Below are positions 47,436 to 56,625 of a stretch of 64,000 bases of DNA, piece after piece. Under the pieces are notes generated by a model. The model had not been told where the DNA came from. It did not search any database and saw only the letters and a program-made list of their open reading frames with translations. Location: positions 248,001 through 312,000 of the forward strand of contig NZ_AMRK01000001.1 in the NCBI RefSeq assembly GCF_000299875.1, given 5' to 3'. This stretch comes from Celeribacter baekdonensis B30 (GTDB lineage: Bacteria > Pseudomonadota > Alphaproteobacteria > Rhodobacterales > Rhodobacteraceae). Position 1 is the first letter of the stretch. Every line of letters begins with the position of its first letter. The translations under genes and the position numbers were made by a program.

Positions 47436-49526
47436 GTGTCGCAAAACAATAAGCCCCTGAACACTGCCGCAACCGATGAAGATGTCATTGATCTTGGAGC
47501 GCTGTTTGGCGTCCTTTGGCGCAAAAAACTATGGATTCTGGCGAGTATTTTTGTTTTTGCCTGTCTGGGCGCCTTCTATGCCTTGGGTGTTGTTACCCCG
47601 AAATATCGCGCCACATCTGTGATTTTGTTGGATACCTCGGGTCAACAATTGCTTGATCTCAGTGCGGTTCTGCCCAGCCTTGGGACAGATTCCGAAGCAA
47701 TCAACACCGAAGTGGAAGTCCTGAAAAGCCGTAGATTGCTTGAGCGCGTTGTGTCGGTTGCACATTTGACGGAAGATCCCGAGTTTAATGCGGCACTGCG
47801 CCCCTTGAGCCTGAAAGACACATTGAAGAACGCCTTGACGGGGGCAGAACCAAAAGACGCCTCAGACCAAGAACAGATAACCGCTGCGATCAACGCCGTT
47901 CTGGAGCGCATATCCGTGCGCAATATCCCCAACACCTATATCTTGCAGGTGACCATGGAGACCGAAGACGCACAAAAATCTGCAACTCTCGCCGACACCA
48001 TCGCCGAACAGTATATTCTGTACCAAATGGACGTTAAATTTGAAGCCACGCGAGAGGCCTCGGAATGGCTCACCTCGCGTGTGGCCGATCTCAAACTGGA
48101 ACTGGAACAAGCCGAGGCTCGCGTTGCGGAGTTTTCGACCAATTCTGAAGCGGTAAGTATCGAAAGTGTTCAGGCGCTTGATCGTCAACTCAAAGAGCTC
48201 CGTGATCGGCTGACAACCACCCGCGCCACATTCAACGAAGCCGAGCTTCAGTTGGCAAATCTTGTCGCTCTCGAAAGCGCCTCTGCTCAGGAAAAGGCAG
48301 AGAAGGCTGGCGATGCGCGACTGACCACCCTGTTGCGCGAAAACGGTGCCGGTGCCGAGTTTGATGCGCGGTTCGAACAACTTCTGTCCCGTGCCAAGAC
48401 GCAAGTTCAAAGGACAGAGGCTCAGGTCCAGTCGCTTGCGTCCAGTATCGAAACACGCGAAGCCGAAATCGCGAAGCAAAGTGATGAAATCATCCAACTT
48501 CAGCAATTGTCGCGCGAAGCCGAAGCCAGTCGGTTGCTCTATGAATATTTTCTCGGGCGCCTGAAAGAAACCTCGGCGCAAGAGGGCATTCAACAAGCCG
48601 ACAGCCGGATTTTGTCCAACGCGGTTTTGCCCGACTCCCCATCGGAACCGCGCAAGTCGCTTATCCTGGCCATGTCAATGATCCTTGGGGCGATGGCTGG
48701 CAGCGGCGGGGCTTTGCTGTGGGAAATGCGGCAAAACGGCTATCGCCAAGCCTCCGATCTGGAAGCTGACACCGGGTTGTCTGTGATGGGGCAAATTCCG
48801 CTCTTACCAACGGATAACCGCCGCCAAGGACTTGAATATCTGGCGGAAAAGCCGACTTCCGCCGCGGCCGAAGCCGTTCGCAACCTGCGCACCTCGGTGT
48901 TGTTATCTGGCCTCGACAAAGCGCCACAGGTGATCATGTCGACCTCCTCTTTGCCGGGGGAAGGCAAAACCACAGTGTCTTTTGCCTTGGCCCAAAACCT
49001 GGTTGGGTTGGGGAAAAAAGTGCTCTTGGTTGAAGGGGACATCCGCCGCCTCGTCTTTAGTCAATATCTCGACGTCAAAGACGCCAAGGGGTTGATGAGC
49101 GTCCTGGCCGGTGACGTTTCTTTGGAAGATGCCGTCATCCATGACTCTGTGCTCGGGGCAGATATTCTTGTAAGCGAACCAAGCAATGTGAACGCCGCCG
49201 ACATCTTGTCTTCGCGGCGCTTCATCGAGTTTCTGGAAGCGGCCCGAACTGCCTATGACTTCGTGATCATTGACACGCCCCCTGTGCTTGTCGTCCCCGA
49301 CGCGCGGGTGGTGGCACAACAGGTGGACGTCGTTCTGTTCACCGTACATTGGGATAGAACAACGAAGTCCCAAGTGCGCGATGCTCTTCGTATGTTTGAA
49401 ACTGTCGGCGTCACCATCAGCGGCATTGTGCTCAACCAAATCGACCCAAAAGGGATGAAGCGGTATGGCTATGGGGATTCATATGGGGCCTATGGGTCCT
49501 ACGGGAACAAATATTACACGAACTAA
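47436..49526 (+). CDS. Wzc-type polysaccharide co-polymerase with BY-kinase domain
   Basis: 696-aa inner-membrane protein. N-terminal Wzz domain with TM1 at about residues 31-53 and a second TM near 410-430 (LILAMSMILGAMAGSGGALL). The periplasmic part between is a long coiled coil (residues about 205-390). The cytoplasmic tyrosine-autokinase domain has Walker A SSLPGEGKTTVSFALAQ, Walker A' VLLVEGDIRR and Walker B FVIIDTPPVLVVPDA. The C-terminal tail is tyrosine-rich (YGYGDSYGAYGSYGNKYY), the autophosphorylation cluster. GTG start at 47436. Controls chain length and assembly with the Wza-like protein encoded next. Confidence 0.94.
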   Translation: MSQNNKPLNTAATDEDVIDLGALFGVLWRKKLWILASIFVFACLGAFYALGVVTPKYRATSVILLDTSGQQLLDLSAVLPSLGTDSEAINTEVEVLKSRRLLERVVSVAHLTEDPEFNAALRPLSLKDTLKNALTGAEPKDASDQEQITAAINAVLERISVRNIPNTYILQVTMETEDAQKSATLADTIAEQYILYQMDVKFEATREASEWLTSRVADLKLELEQAEARVAEFSTNSEAVSIESVQALDRQLKELRDRLTTTRATFNEAELQLANLVALESASAQEKAEKAGDARLTTLLRENGAGAEFDARFEQLLSRAKTQVQRTEAQVQSLASSIETREAEIAKQSDEIIQLQQLSREAEASRLLYEYFLGRLKETSAQEGIQQADSRILSNAVLPDSPSEPRKSLILAMSMILGAMAGSGGALLWEMRQNGYRQASDLEADTGLSVMGQIPLLPTDNRRQGLEYLAEKPTSAAAEAVRNLRTSVLLSGLDKAPQVIMSTSSLPGEGKTTVSFALAQNLVGLGKKVLLVEGDIRRLVFSQYLDVKDAKGLMSVLAGDVSLEDAVIHDSVLGADILVSEPSNVNAADILSSRRFIEFLEAARTAYDFVIIDTPPVLVVPDARVVAQQVDVVLFTVHWDRTTKSQVRDALRMFETVGVTISGIVLNQIDPKGMKRYGYGDSYGAYGSYGNKYYTN

Positions 49527-49631
49527 TCGCCCAAACCGGGCGAAATCGGCTTGTATCTTTCGGGTGAGGCGTGAAAGCCTCGGTTGCGGGAGATCGGCAA
49601 AACAGAATGGTTTTAAGGGCTGTTTTTCGCT

Positions 49632-51032
49632 ATGACGAACCAAAGTCCTATGGGTTTTAGACAAGGAATGACTCCATTGCGTATAGCTGTTGCTCTTCTT
49701 ATGGCACTTTCACTTTCGTCGTGTGGTGCTGTTTATCACAGCCAACGGGTTGTCTCCGGGACAACAGACGACGCAAAGGTACGCGTGGTACCGGTCACGT
49801 CACAAAGCGTCCTTGTCGCGAATCGGTCTTCCTATACACCACGCGACATTCCTGCAGTCTTTCGCAGCACGGCAGGTATGGGTGGCGGCCTCAGGGGCAC
49901 GGGGGCGATCCCCGAGCCGTCCTACACCGCTCAGACCCGTCCGAATGTACTCGAAACCCGGTTGCCACCAGAAAGACAGCCACAACCTTATAAGATCGGC
50001 GTTGGCGATGTCGTGCTTCTCGCAACCCCTGCAGGATCTTCAGTCGAACAGCTTTCGGGTCTTTTGGCCGCGCAAAACAGCCGCCAAGGCTACACTGTGC
50101 AAGACGATGGCAGCATCGCAATCCCGGATGTCGGACGCGTTGCCATTGCAGGCCTGACACTTGAAGAAGCCGAAGCGACATTGTTCCAAAGCTTGGTCTC
50201 TGCGCAGATCGAGCCGACCTTCAGCCTTGAGATTTCTCAATTCAACTCCAAAAAAGTCTCTATTGGCGGTGCCGTCCCCAAACCCGGCGTGGTGCCCATC
50301 ACGCTCACCCCGCTCTACCTTGACGAAGCTTTGGCAGGCGTGGGCGGCACAACGGCCGCAAACATGGATTACACGTCCGTGCGCCTCTACCGCGACGGCA
50401 CCATCTACCAAATTCCGCTCGAAGCGCTTTATTCAAACAACAGCCTGCAGAAAATTCCGCTCATGTCGGGCGACAGTATCTTTGTCGATGACACCTACCA
50501 ACTTGATCAGGCGTCAGCCTATTTCACTCAGCAAATTCAACTGGCCTCCTATCGCCAGGACGCACGCACTGCAGCCCTTTCGCAACTGCAAACCGAGGTG
50601 TCTCTGCGCCGTGCCATGCTTGAGGAAGCCCGTTCAAATTATCGGGCTCAGGTCGAATTCGACGCCACAGATCGTGATTATGTCTATCTGGCCGGCGAGG
50701 TCAAAAAACAGGGCCGCTTCCCACTTCCGTTGGCTCGCAAAGCCAGTCTGGCCGATGCCATTTATGAAGGCGCGACCGGCCTCGCGACGACAACAGCAGA
50801 TCCGCGACACATTTATGTTCTGCGCGGTTCGGAAGATCCGATGGAGTTCGATGCGCTCACCGCCTGGCAACTGGACACAAGCAATGTGGCGACACTCACC
50901 TTGGCCACCCGATTCGAATTGCGCCCAAATGACATTGTCTTTGTCGCTGAACAGCCGATTGCCCGCTGGAACCGGGTGATCAACCAAATCACACCGTCCA
51001 TTCTCAGCATCAGCGCCAACGCAGTCCAATAA
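49632..51032 (+). CDS. Wza-type polysaccharide export outer-membrane lipoprotein
   Basis: 466 aa. Signal peptide with lipobox ALLMALSLSSC-GAV (Cys near residue 31). PES domain YKIGVGDVVLLATPAG...GYTVQDDGSIAIPDVGRVAIAGLTLEEAE, then SLBB beta-grasp domains (KVSIGGAVPKPGVVPITLTPLYLDEALAGVGG; DYVYLAGEVKKQGRFPLPLARKASLADAIYEGATG, residue ranges about 207-240 and 352-387). The C-terminal RPNDIVFVAEQPIARWNRVINQI is the transmembrane helix of the octameric exit pore. Works with the Wzc-like protein upstream. Confidence 0.92.
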   Translation: MTNQSPMGFRQGMTPLRIAVALLMALSLSSCGAVYHSQRVVSGTTDDAKVRVVPVTSQSVLVANRSSYTPRDIPAVFRSTAGMGGGLRGTGAIPEPSYTAQTRPNVLETRLPPERQPQPYKIGVGDVVLLATPAGSSVEQLSGLLAAQNSRQGYTVQDDGSIAIPDVGRVAIAGLTLEEAEATLFQSLVSAQIEPTFSLEISQFNSKKVSIGGAVPKPGVVPITLTPLYLDEALAGVGGTTAANMDYTSVRLYRDGTIYQIPLEALYSNNSLQKIPLMSGDSIFVDDTYQLDQASAYFTQQIQLASYRQDARTAALSQLQTEVSLRRAMLEEARSNYRAQVEFDATDRDYVYLAGEVKKQGRFPLPLARKASLADAIYEGATGLATTTADPRHIYVLRGSEDPMEFDALTAWQLDTSNVATLTLATRFELRPNDIVFVAEQPIARWNRVINQITPSILSISANAVQ

Positions 51033-51065
51033 GACACGTCCTTGACGCATTATTATTCAGCGGCA

Positions 51066-51107
51066 CACATCCCGCTTTGCGCAAATCTTAGCGCAAAGCG
51101 GGATGTG
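51066..51107 (+). other. Perfect 17-bp stem-loop downstream of the wza-like gene
   Basis: Arms CACATCCCGCTTTGCGC (51066-51082) and GCGCAAAGCGGGATGTG (51091-51107) pair without mismatch around an 8-nt loop, 33 nt after the stop. No T-run follows on either strand, so it is a probable 3'-end or attenuator structure rather than a standard terminator. Confidence 0.6.
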
Positions 51108-51141
51108 AACGCAAAAAGTGGAGGTTTCAGGCATTTCCCCA

Positions 51142-51176
51142 TATAATCAGGGGCAAAAATAGGTTATGTAGAACCT
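51142..51176 (+). promoter_or_regulatory. Possible promoter of the small secreted protein gene
   Basis: TATAAT at 51142-51147 is flanked by CCCC and GGGG, and AGGTT-N6-AACCT (51161-51176) follows. No well-spaced -35 hexamer, so the assignment is tentative. Confidence 0.3.
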
Positions 51177-51236
51177 AAGCCTGTAACACGCGTTTCTTTT
51201 GTTTAAAGAGGCGCAAATCTAGATAGCGAGTCACTC

Positions 51237-51509
51237 ATGCCCAAATTTGCCCTTCTTTTGCTCTCCGCCTTTGCGCTCACTGCAACTGCAGCCGCTGCCG
51301 AAGTCACAACCGCAACTGATACTGAAATCAATTGCGAAGACGAGGCCAACAAAGACAACGAAGCTTGCTTGGCGCTGCCTGGCGCAGATGATGCGACCAA
51401 CTTCTTGCCTGGCATCGCCCCCGCTCTTTTTGCCGGCGGTGTTGCAGCTGCGAGCTTGGCTGGTGGGAGCACCACCTCGACGACATCAACCACCTCCACA
51501 ACAAACTAA
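51237..51509 (+). CDS. Small secreted/membrane protein with Thr/Ser tail, unknown function
   Basis: 90 aa: cleavable signal peptide (PKFALLLLSAFALTATAAAA), short acidic stretch with two Cys (NCEDEANKDNEACLALPG), a hydrophobic segment (FLPGIAPALFAGGVAAASLAGG) and a repetitive tail (STTSTTSTTSTTN). I do not recognise a family. The two cysteines could form a disulfide after export; the hydrophobic stretch could anchor it. Located between the wza-like gene and an intrinsic terminator, transcribed like the EPS genes, so a role at the envelope in export is possible but only inferred from position. Confidence 0.7.
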   Translation: MPKFALLLLSAFALTATAAAAEVTTATDTEINCEDEANKDNEACLALPGADDATNFLPGIAPALFAGGVAAASLAGGSTTSTTSTTSTTN

Positions 51510-51550
51510 GCTGTGCCGCAACTGCGGCATAAGCTCTAGATCATCAAAAG

Positions 51551-51575
51551 GCACCAACTTTGGTGCCTTTTTTTA
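51551..51575 (+). terminator. Intrinsic terminator
   Basis: GGCACCAA-CT-TTGGTGCC, perfect 8-bp stem followed by seven T residues, 41 nt after the stop of the 90-aa gene. The best terminator in the window; it closes the manB-wzc-wza transcription block. Confidence 0.9.
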
Positions 51576-51705
51576 TTGATCGTCGGACAACGCGCCCGCA
51601 GCGTTCAACCCTTTTTTAGGCTTTGCCTGCTTTACTCCACAGTGAGCCGATGGGGATCGGTGTGCTGGGGTGAGAACACCCCGTCTTATCACGTGGGGTG
51701 ATTTC

Positions 51706-52221
51706 ATGTTTTTCAAACAAACCAAACGTGCGCATTTTGCGCGCGCTCCTAAACTATTTGCCTTTGGCGTTTCGGCACTAAGCGCAACTCTTTTGATGGC
51801 ATCCATGACAACAGCCGCCCATGCTGCGCGGCCAAACTCTCAAGTACCGGGGGCAACAATCGTCATCACCGGCGACCCAGGGGGGAGTGTCCGTGAACGA
51901 TACAATGAGATTCGACAGATCAATCAGTTGGGTCAAAAAGTGGAAATCCGCCGCGGAAACTGTATGTCGAGCTGTACTATGTTTTTGGGAGCGAACGATG
52001 TGTGTGTCTCCCCTCAAGCGGTTTTGGGATTTCACGGCCCCTCAAACCACGGTGCAAAACTTGCGCCTGACAAGTTTGAAAAGTGGTCTCGGGTGATTGC
52101 GTCCCACTATCCGGAGGCAATTCGAAACTGGTATATGACAAACGCGCGTTTTAAAATTTACTCTGCCACACGTTTGTCGGGCGCCGAGTTGATCCGCCTC
52201 GGCGTTCGGCCCTGTCCGTAG
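51706..52221 (+). CDS. Secreted ClpP/crotonase-fold-like protein (COG3904-type)
   Basis: 171 aa from the ATG at 51706. A long signal peptide (LFAFGVSALSATLLMASMTTAAHA) precedes a short domain: IVITGDPGGSVRERYNEIRQI, then VEIRRGNCMSSCTMFLGANDVCVSPQAVLGFHGPS. The order GGSV...SSC...GFHGPS resembles ClpP-class serine hydrolase-like periplasmic proteins, in which the Ser of SSCT is the would-be nucleophile and His of GFHG the base. Whether it is active is uncertain, since the domain is much shorter than ClpP. Stand-alone gene between the EPS terminator and the rhamnose operon. Confidence 0.7.
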   Translation: MFFKQTKRAHFARAPKLFAFGVSALSATLLMASMTTAAHAARPNSQVPGATIVITGDPGGSVRERYNEIRQINQLGQKVEIRRGNCMSSCTMFLGANDVCVSPQAVLGFHGPSNHGAKLAPDKFEKWSRVIASHYPEAIRNWYMTNARFKIYSATRLSGAELIRLGVRPCP

Positions 52222-52571
52222 ACACACCAAATCCCGTGCGGGCCGATTAAGCGAGCGAAAGTCTGCCGCCGGGCCAAGGCGATGCTCTTGTTCTGTCATA
52301 GGGTGAGACAAAAGCGTTGAGACGTCCTTTCAAACTCTCATCCTCTGCTTCTTTGCAACGCTCTGTTGGCGGTATTTTCGCCGCGAATCTCCGATGACGG
52401 TCTCCGAAAGCTGGGGCATAGCCCCATTCGAAACACGCGTTCCGATCAAATTCAAATTTGCGTCCCCTTTTCCGAGGCCCAATCAGGCCATATTTACGCA
52501 TTCCATCTGACCCCATAATTGGCTACCTATGGTTGCATACAAACCATCAGGTCCAACAATAGAATAATGAC
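52222..52571. other. Gene-poor spacer before the rhamnose operon
   Basis: 350 bp. A minus-strand frame of 89 codons (52247-52516) is open but its product (basic, no domain) is unrecognised and it has no Shine-Dalgarno worth noting; I treat it as doubtful. The rfb promoter must lie here. No other structure seen. Confidence 0.4.
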
Positions 52572-53135
52572 ATGATCGAGCCCACGACCTTGCAGGATGT
52601 CCTGCGCATTACACCGCCTCGTTTTGGGGATCACCGCGGATTTTTTTCGGAAAGTTGGAACAAGAAACGCTTGGCCGATGCTGGGCTCATCCTACCCGAA
52701 TTTGTGCAGGACAATCATTCCCTCTCGCGCGACGTCGGGACCGTGCGCGGCCTGCATTTTCAATCGCCGCCGCATGCACAAGGCAAGTTGGTGCGCTGTG
52801 GACGTGGTCGGATTTTTGATGTTGCGGTCGATGTCCGCAAAGGCTCGCCGAGCTATGGCCATTGGTATGGCGAGGAATTGTCTTTCGACAATGGCGTGCA
52901 ACTATGGATCCCGGCGGGCTTTCTCCATGGGTTCATGACTTTGGAGCCGGACAGCGAGATTGTGTACAAATGCACCGACCACTATTCGCCCGACTGCGAT
53001 GGCGCGGTGAAATGGGACAGCTGTGGGATTTCCTGGCCGATTGAGGAAATCACCCCTGTCATCTCCGAGAAAGATGATCAGGCGCAGAGTTTCGATAGGT
53101 TTGAAACGCCATTCGTATATGAGGCCACAGCATGA
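52572..53135 (+). CDS. rfbC: dTDP-4-dehydrorhamnose 3,5-epimerase
   Basis: 187-aa cupin-fold epimerase. [41 protein letters not shown] (residues about 58-98) includes the catalytic His and the Asp of the DVAVD segment, with [15 protein letters not shown] as the second active-site block. Normal length. Little Shine-Dalgarno is seen before the ATG at 52572. ATGA overlap with rfbB. Third step of dTDP-L-rhamnose synthesis, although first in the operon (order rfbCBDA). Confidence 0.96.
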   Translation: MIEPTTLQDVLRITPPRFGDHRGFFSESWNKKRLADAGLILPEFVQDNHSLSRDVGTVRGLHFQSPPHAQGKLVRCGRGRIFDVAVDVRKGSPSYGHWYGEELSFDNGVQLWIPAGFLHGFMTLEPDSEIVYKCTDHYSPDCDGAVKWDSCGISWPIEEITPVISEKDDQAQSFDRFETPFVYEATA

Positions 53136-54181
53136 AAATTTTGATCACAGGCGGCGCCGGGTTCATCGGCTCTGCCGTTGTGCGTTTGGCCATTGCCCGC
53201 GGGTATGAGGTGGTCAATGTCGATGCGCTGACCTATGCGGCCTGTCTCGACAATGTGGCTTCTGTCTCAGACAGCCCCCTCTACGCGTTTGAGCAAGTCG
53301 ATATTCGAAATCGCGCTGGATTAGACACTGTTTTTGCCACGCACAAACCCGATGTGGTGATGCATTTGGCCGCCGAAAGCCATGTCGACCGCTCGATCGA
53401 CGGGCCGGGTGATTTCATCGAAACCAACATCTCCGGCACCTTCAACATGCTTGAGGCGGCGCGCAAATATTGGGTAGAGGCGGGCAAACCGGAGGGCTTT
53501 CGGTTCCACCATATCTCCACCGACGAAGTCTTTGGCTCTCTCCCAAATGATCCGTCCGTGATGTTCACCGAAGAAACCCCCTACGACCCGCGTTCGCCCT
53601 ATTCCGCCTCGAAAGCCAGTTCGGATCATCTGGTACGCGCATGGCACGAAACCTACGGGCTGCCGGTGGTTTTGACGAATTGCTCAAACAATTATGGCCC
53701 ATTCCACTTCCCGGAAAAACTGGTCCCGGTGATCATCCTCAACGCTCTCGCTGGCAAAGATCTTCCGATTTATGGCGATGGCTCGAACATCCGCGATTGG
53801 CTTTATGTGGAAGACCACGCCGATGCGCTGTTGCTGGTCGTTGAAAAAGGCGCGTTGGGCCGCAGCTACAATGTTGGCGGTGAGAATGAGCGCAGCAACC
53901 TTGAACTGGTCAAAAGCCTTTGCACCATTCTGGACGAAAAACGACCCAAATCCAGCGGAAGCTATGCCGATCAGATCACCTTTGTGACCGACCGTCCCGG
54001 CCATGACGCGCGTTATGCGATTGATCCCTCCCGCATTCGCACCGAGCTTGGCTGGCGCCCCTCCGTGACCATCGACGAAGGTTTGGCCCTGACCGTGGAA
54101 TGGTATCTGGCGAATGAAAGCTGGTGGCGGGCGTTGCAAAACCGGCATGGCGTTGGCGAACGGCTTGGGGTGACCGCATGA
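53132..54181 (+). CDS. rfbB: dTDP-glucose 4,6-dehydratase
   Basis: 349 aa extended [27 protein letters not shown] binds NAD+, [12 protein letters not shown] holds the catalytic Thr/Asp/Glu triad, and [15 protein letters not shown] the Tyr-x3-Lys. [20 protein letters not shown] is the family block. Second step of dTDP-rhamnose synthesis. 4-bp ATGA overlaps at both ends with rfbC and rfbD. Confidence 0.97.
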   Translation: MKILITGGAGFIGSAVVRLAIARGYEVVNVDALTYAACLDNVASVSDSPLYAFEQVDIRNRAGLDTVFATHKPDVVMHLAAESHVDRSIDGPGDFIETNISGTFNMLEAARKYWVEAGKPEGFRFHHISTDEVFGSLPNDPSVMFTEETPYDPRSPYSASKASSDHLVRAWHETYGLPVVLTNCSNNYGPFHFPEKLVPVIILNALAGKDLPIYGDGSNIRDWLYVEDHADALLLVVEKGALGRSYNVGGENERSNLELVKSLCTILDEKRPKSSGSYADQITFVTDRPGHDARYAIDPSRIRTELGWRPSVTIDEGLALTVEWYLANESWWRALQNRHGVGERLGVTA

Positions 54182-55032
54182 TCCTTGTTTTTGGAAAAAC
54201 GGGTCAGGTCGCTACGGAACTGCAGGCACTGTTGCCGGACGCCATGTTTTTGGGACGCGATGAGGCAGACCTGAGCAATCCTGCCCTCTGCGCTCAAAAG
54301 ATCGCCCTCCTCAAACCGGGTGCCGTGATCAATGCCGCCGCCTACACGGCCGTGGATAAGGCCGAGACGGACGAAGAGACCGTCGCTTTGGTCAATGGCG
54401 CGGCACCAACGGAAATGGCCAAAGCCTGTGCCGCGCTCGACATTCCCTTTGTCCATATTTCCACCGATTATGTGTTTGATGGGTCCGGCGAGACACCGTT
54501 TACGCCCGATCATCCAACTGCCCCTTTGGGCGCCTATGGCCGCACCAAACTTTTGGGTGAAAATGGCATTCGCGCGGCGGGTGGCACATGCGCAATCTTG
54601 CGCACATCATGGGTGTTCTCCAGCCATGGCAACAACTTTGTGAAAACCATGCTCCGGCTTGGCGCAGAGCGCGACAAACTCACCATTGTCGCGGATCAAA
54701 TCGGTGGGCCGACCCCGGCCCGTGCCATCGCTCAGGCCTGTGTCGAAATCGCCAATCGGCTTAAAACAGAGCCGAACACAGCCGGAACCTATCATTTCTC
54801 TGGCGCGCCGGATGTAAGTTGGGCCGATTTCGCCCGTGCGATTTTTGCCGAGGCCGGGATCACATGTGCGGTCGAAGACATCCCCTCTTCGGCCTATCCA
54901 ACCCCGGCCCAAAGGCCGGGAAACAGCCGGATGGACTGTCGCTCTTTGAAGACGGCTTACGGGCTGGGTCGTCCGGATTGGCGCGCCGCCGTGCGCACCA
55001 CAATTAACGAGGTAAACGAGTCTCATGAGTAA
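54178..55032 (+). CDS. rfbD: dTDP-4-dehydrorhamnose reductase
   Basis: 284 aa SDR from the ATG at 54178 (ATGA overlap with rfbB); the ORF begins at 54124 in rfbB sequence. [18 protein letters not shown] is the cofactor loop, [13 protein letters not shown] and [34 protein letters not shown] are the conserved RmlD segments with the Tyr-x3-Lys. Makes dTDP-L-rhamnose. Confidence 0.96.
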   Translation: MILVFGKTGQVATELQALLPDAMFLGRDEADLSNPALCAQKIALLKPGAVINAAAYTAVDKAETDEETVALVNGAAPTEMAKACAALDIPFVHISTDYVFDGSGETPFTPDHPTAPLGAYGRTKLLGENGIRAAGGTCAILRTSWVFSSHGNNFVKTMLRLGAERDKLTIVADQIGGPTPARAIAQACVEIANRLKTEPNTAGTYHFSGAPDVSWADFARAIFAEAGITCAVEDIPSSAYPTPAQRPGNSRMDCRSLKTAYGLGRPDWRAAVRTTINEVNESHE

Positions 55033-55930
55033 ACGTAAAGGCATCATTCTTGCGGGCGGATCGGGCACGCGCCTGTATCCCTTGACCATGGCCATCTCAA
55101 AACAACTGATGCCTATCTATGACAAACCGATGATCTATTACCCGCTGTCCGTGTTGATGCTGGCAGGCATTCAAGAGATCGCGATCATCACCACGCCCCA
55201 CGATCAGGATCAATTCAAACGCCTTTTGGGGGATGGATCTCAGTGGGGCCTGTCCTTCACCTATATCGAACAGCCCTCTCCCGATGGTCTGGCCCAGGCC
55301 TTTACCTTGTCCGAGGATTTTCTTGATGGCGCGCCCTCGGCGCTGGTTTTAGGCGACAATATTTTCTTTGGTCATGGGCTTCCGGAAATGCTTGAGGCGG
55401 CCGATCGTAAGGAGATTGGCGGAACTGTGTTCGGCTATCATGTGGCCGATCCCGAACGCTACGGCGTGGTCAAATTCCGTGACGACGGCACCGTCGAGCA
55501 GATCATTGAAAAGCCGGCTGTCCCGCCGTCTCATTATGCGGTGACCGGGCTCTATTTCCTCGACGGTGACGCCCCACGTCGCGCAAAGGAGATCAAGCCC
55601 TCTGAGCGCGGCGAGCTTGAAATCGTCACGTTGCTGGAAACCTATCTCGCAGATGGGACATTGAATGTTGAGCCTATGGGCCGGGGCTATGCCTGGTTAG
55701 ACACCGGCACGCACGGCTCTTTGTTGGATGCAGGCAATTTCGTGCGCACACTTGCAAAGCGGCAAGGGATGCAATCCGGCTGTCCCGAAGAAATCGCCTA
55801 TACGCAAGGCTGGATCAGCAATGACACAATGCGCAAACATGCCGAAATGTTCAAAAAAACCGAGTACGGGAAATATCTTGCCTCGCTTTTGAGAGAAAAG
55901 GGGTTGGTGGAACATTTTAGCGTGTCTTGA
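55025..55930 (+). CDS. rfbA: Glucose-1-phosphate thymidylyltransferase
   Basis: 301 aa nucleotidyltransferase. GIILAGGSGTRLYPLTMAISKQLMPIYDKPMIYYPLS is the substrate loop (residues about 6-42), LVLGDNIFFGHG contains metal-binding Asp, and EKPAVPPSHYAVTGLYFLD and GRGYAWLDTGTHGSLLDAGNFV complete the RmlA pattern. Overlaps rfbD by 8 bp. First committed step of dTDP-rhamnose synthesis, ends the operon. Confidence 0.97.
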   Translation: MSKRKGIILAGGSGTRLYPLTMAISKQLMPIYDKPMIYYPLSVLMLAGIQEIAIITTPHDQDQFKRLLGDGSQWGLSFTYIEQPSPDGLAQAFTLSEDFLDGAPSALVLGDNIFFGHGLPEMLEAADRKEIGGTVFGYHVADPERYGVVKFRDDGTVEQIIEKPAVPPSHYAVTGLYFLDGDAPRRAKEIKPSERGELEIVTLLETYLADGTLNVEPMGRGYAWLDTGTHGSLLDAGNFVRTLAKRQGMQSGCPEEIAYTQGWISNDTMRKHAEMFKKTEYGKYLASLLREKGLVEHFSVS

Positions 55931-56060
55931 AACAACACGCACGCGCCTCACACAAGACTTGCAACACTGTCCATCAATCATGCCGAGCAAACGCGGTGAT
56001 TGCCTTTGGATGCCGTCCACGTCTTTATGGCGCAAATTTATGGCGCAAACGGAGCCACTC

Positions 56061-56615
56061 ATGACCAATCCCCAAAAGACCATATCCGATCAGGTCGCGC
56101 CGCTCACGGATGCGCAATGGCCCAATGACATCGCCGATTTGCGGGGCGGTTTCGCTGGCGCACTCAATGTCTATCGCACGATGGCACATCACCCGGCCTT
56201 GGTGCGCGCTTGGGCACCTTTGCGGCAGCATATCGTCAAAGACACAGCGCTTGGGGTTGAGCGCTCCGAGGTGGTGATTTTGCGCACCGGTGTGCGGCTT
56301 GGGTCGGCCTATGAATGGGCGCATCATGTGTCGCGGGCGCGCGCCCTTGGGTTTTCTGACGAGAGGATTTTGGCGATCAAAGCCATGCCCGAGGGCGAAG
56401 ACGGGATGATCGTGCGCGCCGTCGATGCACTGTTGGACGATCACCGTCTCCCCACCCCGCTTGAGCGGGAATTGGCAAAGTGTCTTGGCCGAGAAGCGGT
56501 GTTCGATTTGATCGCGACTGTGGGGTTTTATTCCGTTCTTGGGTCGATCTTGATGACCTATGAGACACCGATTGACGACGACATCGCCGACCAGATGGCG
56601 CGAAACCCGCTTTAG
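56061..56615 (+). CDS. Carboxymuconolactone-decarboxylase-family protein
   Basis: 184 aa from the ATG at 56061 (GGAG 6 nt upstream; upstream ATGs at 55959 and 56040 lack this). GGFAGALNVYRTMAHHPALVRAWAPLRQHIV and LRTGVRLGSAYEWAHHVSRARALGFSDERI match CMD/AhpD-like helical proteins, with the conserved E-W-x2-H. The redox Cys-x2-Cys of AhpD peroxidase relatives is absent, so a decarboxylase/hydrolase-like role fits better. Stands alone, convergent with the IclR gene (10 bp apart), next to an aromatic degradation module. Confidence 0.8.
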   Translation: MTNPQKTISDQVAPLTDAQWPNDIADLRGGFAGALNVYRTMAHHPALVRAWAPLRQHIVKDTALGVERSEVVILRTGVRLGSAYEWAHHVSRARALGFSDERILAIKAMPEGEDGMIVRAVDALLDDHRLPTPLERELAKCLGREAVFDLIATVGFYSVLGSILMTYETPIDDDIADQMARNPL

Positions 56616-56625
56616 GGCTGGGCAT

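Noticed and set aside
11844-51180. Shared 9-mer AACCTAAGC at 11844-11852 and 51172-51180
   Set aside because: Unrelated promoters, no symmetry; a chance match is likely in 64 kb.
52247-52516. 89-codon minus-strand frame before rfbC
   Set aside because: Unrecognised basic product with no clear ribosome site; not called as a gene, though not excluded.
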